This document shows, piece after piece, positions 60,544-64,000 of a stretch of 64,000 bases of DNA (positions within the stretch are counted from its first letter, which is position 1; each line of letters begins with the position of its first letter). The stretch comes from Streptomyces flavotricini (GTDB lineage: Bacteria > Actinomycetota > Actinomycetes > Streptomycetales > Streptomycetaceae), in assembly GCF_020639365.1 (NCBI RefSeq), contig NZ_JAINUL010000001.1:565437-629436 (forward strand). Reading direction: 5' to 3'. The position numbers and the translations under genes are program-made. The notes under the pieces are model-generated. The model saw nothing but the letters and a program-made list of their open reading frames with translations. It was not told the origin of the DNA and did not search any database.

Positions 60544-61758
60544 ATGAGCAGACGATCACGTGCCTGGATCCTGGTGGGCGCGGGCCTGATCGCCACGGTC
60601 TCCGGTCCGGCGTACGGGGCCGACGCGCCGTCGGCCGGGCCGGCCGCGGGGACCGTGCAGTACACCGTGCAGGACCTCGGCACGCTGGGCGGTACCCGCA
60701 GCAAGGCGACCGCCATCGCGGGCGACACCGTCGTCGGGAGCTCGTCGACGACCGGCGACGCAGCCGAACACGCCTTCGCGTACGACATGCGCAGGCGTTC
60801 GATGACCGATCTCGGCACCCTGGGGTACTCCAGCCGGGCGCCCGACGTCGAGGGGGACCACGTCGTCGGGCAGTCGGACCTCTCGGCCGACGGCCCGACC
60901 CACGGGTTCGCCTACAGCCTCCGGACCCGCCGGCTCGTCGACATCGGCACGCTCGGCGGCAGCAGCACCCGCATCACCGGCCTGAACGGTGACACCGTGG
61001 TGGGGACCTCGTCGCTCTCCGGCGACGTGGTCACGCACGCGTTCGCGTACAGTCTGCGCACCCGGATCATGACCGATCTCGGCAGCCTCGCCGGCCCGTC
61101 GGGCGTCAGCACCGCGGCGGCCGTCAGCGGTGCGATCGTCGTGGGCAGTTCCTCCCTGCCGGACGCGCCGGCCGCCACCACGCACGGCTTCGCGTACGAC
61201 CTGGGGACCCGCACGATGACCGATCTCGGCACGCTCGGCGGGAACTCCAGCACGGCCAACGACATCAGCGGTTCCACCGTGGTCGGTGGGTCCCGGACCG
61301 CAGGGAACGGCCTCGCCGGATACGCCTACGACCTCCGCACGGGCGTCCGCACGGACCTGGGGCCCCGCTTCCTGACCGGGCAGCTGATCAGCGGGAGCGC
61401 CGTGGTCGGCGGCGACGGCCTGCTGGCCAGCTCGTTCGACCTCACGACGCACAAGAGCGCCGTGATCGGCTCCGGGCGTGGTGTGACCGAGGTCAGGCAG
61501 ATCTCCGGGAGCGTCATGGTCGGTGACAATTTCGCGCCCAACTCCTTCGCGTTCGTCGCCCGCTCCGACCACGGCGACTTCACCTACCTGCCTTCCCTCG
61601 GCGGCCTCAACTCCGGCGCGGCGCAGGTCAACGGCCTCGGCGTCGTCGCAGGCAGCGCAGCGCTTCCGGCCGCCGACCCGGCCAACTCCAACGGTCCTTT
61701 CCACGCCGCCGTCTGGCTGCCGCACACGGTGGCGCGGGGGGCCAAGCCGCGGTCCTGA
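60544..61758 (+). CDS. Secreted HAF-repeat protein
   Basis: 404 aa, ATG 60544 after GGGGGGGCG. Signal peptide AWILVGAGLIATVSGPAYGA. Then six or seven HAF-type repeats of about 45 residues: VQDLGTLGGTRSKATAIAGD, TVVGSSSTTGDAAEHAFAYD; MTDLGTLGYSSRAPDVEGDH, VVGQSDLSADGPTHGFAYSL; and so on, the last ending PFHAAVWLP. Each blade shows DLGTLGG, VVG, HAFAY. Extracellular beta-propeller-like protein of unknown role. A decayed relative is at 15289-15530. Confidence 0.9.
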   Translation: MSRRSRAWILVGAGLIATVSGPAYGADAPSAGPAAGTVQYTVQDLGTLGGTRSKATAIAGDTVVGSSSTTGDAAEHAFAYDMRRRSMTDLGTLGYSSRAPDVEGDHVVGQSDLSADGPTHGFAYSLRTRRLVDIGTLGGSSTRITGLNGDTVVGTSSLSGDVVTHAFAYSLRTRIMTDLGSLAGPSGVSTAAAVSGAIVVGSSSLPDAPAATTHGFAYDLGTRTMTDLGTLGGNSSTANDISGSTVVGGSRTAGNGLAGYAYDLRTGVRTDLGPRFLTGQLISGSAVVGGDGLLASSFDLTTHKSAVIGSGRGVTEVRQISGSVMVGDNFAPNSFAFVARSDHGDFTYLPSLGGLNSGAAQVNGLGVVAGSAALPAADPANSNGPFHAAVWLPHTVARGAKPRS

Positions 61759-61766
61759 AGCCGTGC

Positions 61767-62732
61767 CTACCGCCCGCGCGCACCGGCCGCTCCGGGTGCG
61801 GGCGCGTCCGCCCGCTCTGCGGAAACCTCCTGGGCGCGCGGGCGGTAGCGGGAGACGGCCACCCCGGCCAGGCACAGCAGGCCGCCCAGCAGGGTCAGCC
61901 AGGCCGGGACCTCGCCGAGGAGGATCCAGCTCAGCAGGACGACGATGGCCGGCACGGCGTAGGTCGTCGCGCCGAGCTTCCCGGCCGGCATCCGCGCGAG
62001 GGCGTAGGTCCAGGTGGTGAAGGCGAGGGCGGTCGGGACCACGCCCAGGTAGACCATGTTCAGGGTCGCGGAGAGCGGAGCCCGCGGGACCTCGGCCACC
62101 AGCTGCCCGGCGAACGGCAGGCACGCCACGGTGCCGGCGAGGCAGCTGTACGTGGTGATCTGCAGCGGCGTCCCGAAGGAGAGCGCGGGCTTCTGCGCGA
62201 CGACGCCCGTCGCGTACGCCACCGCCGCGAGCAGGCACAGCGCCACCCCGAGCACCGAGGTGGAGCCGTCGCCGCCGGAGGACATCGACAGGCCGACGAC
62301 CACGGCGCCGACGAAGGAGACCGCCATGCCCGACAGCAGCCGCGGCGGCAGTGCCTCGCCGAGCAGGCGCGCGGCGAGGAGCGCCATCAGGATCGGCCCG
62401 GTGTTCACCAGCAGGGACGCCGTACCCGCGTCGACGAGGCGCTCGCCCCAGTTCAGCGCGACCGTATAGCCGCCGAACCACACGAATCCGGACAGCAGGA
62501 TGCCGCGGTGCGCTCCGCGCGGGGGCAGGCCCCCGCGGCGCAGCAGGAGGAGCGCCACGAGGACCAGCGAGGCGGCGAGGAGCCTGCCGAGCGCCAGCGC
62601 CCCCGGCGAGTAGGCGGCTCCGGCGCTGCGGATGGAGACGAAGGCGGACGCCCAGGCGAACACCGTGCAGCACACGGCGCCGACGATGAGCAATCCGGGC
62701 GGAAGGGCACGCGGGAAGGTCTTCATGCCCAC
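61767..62732 (-). CDS. EamA/DMT-family transporter
   Basis: 321 aa from GTG 62732 (ATG 62726 possible); AAGGG upstream. Ten membrane helices in two EamA halves: FAWASAFVSIRSAGAAYSPGALALGRLLAAS, YTVALNWGERLVDAGTASLLVNTGPILMALLA; second half GTPLQITTYSCLAGTVACLPFAGQL, YLGVVPTALAFTTWTYALARMPAGKLGATTYAVPAIVVLLSWILLGEVP. Exporter of amino acids or metabolites. Downstream of an ArsR-type regulator by about 80 bases, probably under its control. Confidence 0.92.
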   Translation of the reverse strand: MGMKTFPRALPPGLLIVGAVCCTVFAWASAFVSIRSAGAAYSPGALALGRLLAASLVLVALLLLRRGGLPPRGAHRGILLSGFVWFGGYTVALNWGERLVDAGTASLLVNTGPILMALLAARLLGEALPPRLLSGMAVSFVGAVVVGLSMSSGGDGSTSVLGVALCLLAAVAYATGVVAQKPALSFGTPLQITTYSCLAGTVACLPFAGQLVAEVPRAPLSATLNMVYLGVVPTALAFTTWTYALARMPAGKLGATTYAVPAIVVLLSWILLGEVPAWLTLLGGLLCLAGVAVSRYRPRAQEVSAERADAPAPGAAGARGR

Positions 62733-62814
62733 GACTCTACCCTTAACTCTTCGGCAGTCACCGAACTATTTTTTCTACAACTTCCTGGGGGACGCCCGAG
62801 TGCCGCGACGCCCG

Positions 62815-63549
62815 CTAACTCCACGACTGCGGAGCGAGGCCCAGCAGTTCACCGAAGGCCTCCTCCCCCGCCCCCGTCACCAGCAGGCCCCGGCCGCCGC
62901 CCTCGGGGCGCACCACCCACTCCTCACCCAGGGCCCGCGCGCACAGCCTGGCCCCGACCAGGCCGCCCAGATGGCGCCTGCGCTCGGTCCAGTCCAGGCA
63001 GGAACTCGCCAGCGGCCTGCGCCCCGCGCCCGTCACGTCGACGCCCGCCCGGCGGCACCATTCGAGTCCGCTCTCGGTCAGCGCGAAAACGGCCTCCGTG
63101 CGCAGCAGCCCCCGGCGTTCCATCGCGTCCGTCACGGCCATGCCGAGCCGCCCCGCGAAGTGGTCGTAGCAGGTACGGGCCCGGGCGAGGGGATCGGGCG
63201 CGGCGACCACCGGAACGGCGTGCGCCGCGTCCCGGCCCGGGACGGCGTAGGACGCCAGCTCGTCCACCAAGCGGGCCGTGGCCGCCGAGGCGATGCGCAC
63301 GTAGCTGTGCCGACCCTGGCGCTCCGTCACACAGATCCCCGCGTCGAGCAGCCGGGTCAGGTGCCCGCTGACGGTGGAGGGGGCCACCCCGGTGATCCGG
63401 GCCAGCTCGCCCGCCGTCCAGGCGCGCCCCTCCAACAGGGTCATGCAGATGGCCGCCCGGGTCTCGTCGGCCAGGGCGGCGGCGAGAGAAGCGAGCCGAG
63501 CGGCGGGGGCCGGCGCATCCGCAGCCCCGGGAGCAGGTACGTGTTCCAT
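62815..63549 (-). CDS. ArsR-family transcriptional regulator
   Basis: 244 aa from ATG 63549 (ATG 63567 possible). Winged helix near the N-terminus: RLASLAAALADETRAAICMTLLEGRAWTAGELARITGVAPSTVSGHLTRLLDAGICVTERQGRHSYVRIA. A C-terminal effector domain follows (TCYDHFAGRLGMAVTDAMERRGLL...SSCLDWTERRRHLGGLVGARL), a form common in Streptomyces ArsR-like regulators beside EamA or MFS transporters. No typical metal Cys pair. Likely represses the adjacent transporter. Confidence 0.9.
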   Translation of the reverse strand: MEHVPAPGAADAPAPAARLASLAAALADETRAAICMTLLEGRAWTAGELARITGVAPSTVSGHLTRLLDAGICVTERQGRHSYVRIASAATARLVDELASYAVPGRDAAHAVPVVAAPDPLARARTCYDHFAGRLGMAVTDAMERRGLLRTEAVFALTESGLEWCRRAGVDVTGAGRRPLASSCLDWTERRRHLGGLVGARLCARALGEEWVVRPEGGGRGLLVTGAGEEAFGELLGLAPQSWS

Positions 63550-63836
63550 GACTCCAGGGTGCCTCATCGTTTCGGCATATGGCGAATGATCCGATGCGCC
63601 GGTGACACCGCCGGGATCTGACGGACGGGGGCATCGGCGCGCGGGAGTGGTGTCGCCGGTCATCACCGGGGGGAGGTGACCGTCGCGGCGCCGTCGGCAC
63701 GGGAAGGCGCCCGGCGGGGCGGGATCCGCGTACGGTCGGTCGACGGGCCGTGGCCCCTCCTCGCGGCGGTCGTGCCCCACCCGGTCGTCGGCCGACCGGT
63801 CCCGTCCGATTGATGTCGCCGGAACAGGAGCATCCC

Positions 63837-64000
63837 ATGCGCCTCTACGCCCAGACCCGAGCACGTCGCCTCCGGCAGGTACTGGCCGACCTGATCGCCG
63901 TGGTGCTGATCGCGGCGGCGGTGAGGATCGCTCTGGCCGTCCACGACGGGATCATGGTCCTCGCCGAGCCGGGGCGGAAGCTGGAGGACGCGAGCGGCGG
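63837..64000 (+). CDS. Conserved membrane protein, N-terminal part
   Basis: ATG 63837 after ACAGGAG. The visible 54 residues begin MRLYAQTRARRLRQVLADLI, then AVVLIAAAVRIALAVHDGIM, VLAEPGRKLEDASG: a basic start, one membrane helix and an amphipathic stretch typical of a conserved streptomycete membrane protein of unknown function. The gene runs off the right edge. Confidence 0.75.
   Translation, partial: MRLYAQTRARRLRQVLADLIAVVLIAAAVRIALAVHDGIMVLAEPGRKLEDASG

Overview
The window is typical Streptomyces (or a very close relative) chromosome. GC is very high, third codon positions are almost all G/C, GTG and TTG starts are common, and the gene families are characteristic: LuxR giants, SpoIIE-type phosphatases, chitinase, CAP-domain secreted protein, HAF repeats, Rph. 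Many short decayed gene fragments suggest an accessory part of the chromosome with active turnover. No rRNA, tRNA, CRISPR array or intact insertion sequence was seen.

Layout. 0-5.2 kb: a stress/dormancy-type block with a universal stress protein, remnants of a second USP and a BON-domain protein, polyphosphate kinase 2 and phosphoketolase, with two matching DevR/OsdR-like inverted repeats. 5.7-8.7 kb: secreted endonuclease/phosphatase-fold protein, MarR regulator and its divergent old-yellow-enzyme target. 8.9-15.2 kb: rifamycin phosphotransferase (rph), divergent from a cytochrome P450 across a rifamycin-associated element, then a second P450 and a TetR gene. 15.3-22.3 kb: HAF pseudogene, secreted purple-acid-phosphatase-like enzyme, rhomboid-like protein, SpoIIE phosphatase, GH18 chitinase with a chitin-type promoter repeat. 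22.5-32.8 kb: MFS/TetR pair with a 45-nt palindrome, unknown protein/WYL regulator pair, SDR, LuxR ATPase, DHFR-GNAT fusion.

33-39.8 kb (minus strand) holds the most unusual system. Going downstream there are an NADPH-dependent FMN reductase, five tandem micro-genes, a strong hairpin, and then four tightly coupled genes: a 632-aa beta-propeller, an MFS exporter, a GTP cyclohydrolase II and a WD40 protein, closed by a 16-bp-stem terminator. The micro-genes each have their own Shine-Dalgarno and encode 13-14-residue cationic amphipathic peptides sharing a [IV]VRRV core and a C-terminal Ile. The GTP cyclohydrolase II plus WD40 pairing recalls ToxB/ToxC of toxoflavin (azapteridine) biosynthesis. 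I know of no described system that combines these with repeated micro-peptides.

40-46.2 kb: GNAT and a complete branched-chain amino-acid ABC transporter (livJHMGF order). 46.5-53 kb: Ohr, small conserved proteins, a frameshifted ATP-grasp pseudogene with a 9-nt minisatellite, a Cys-rich HTH regulator, a secreted aminopeptidase, a glycosidase-like secreted protein and fragments. 53.4-60.4 kb: CAP protein, a small secreted protein, then a split DsbD/thioredoxin/TlpA/CcdA periplasmic thiol pathway followed by a two-component system. 60.5-64 kb: intact HAF-repeat protein, EamA transporter with ArsR-type regulator, and the start of a membrane protein cut by the window edge.
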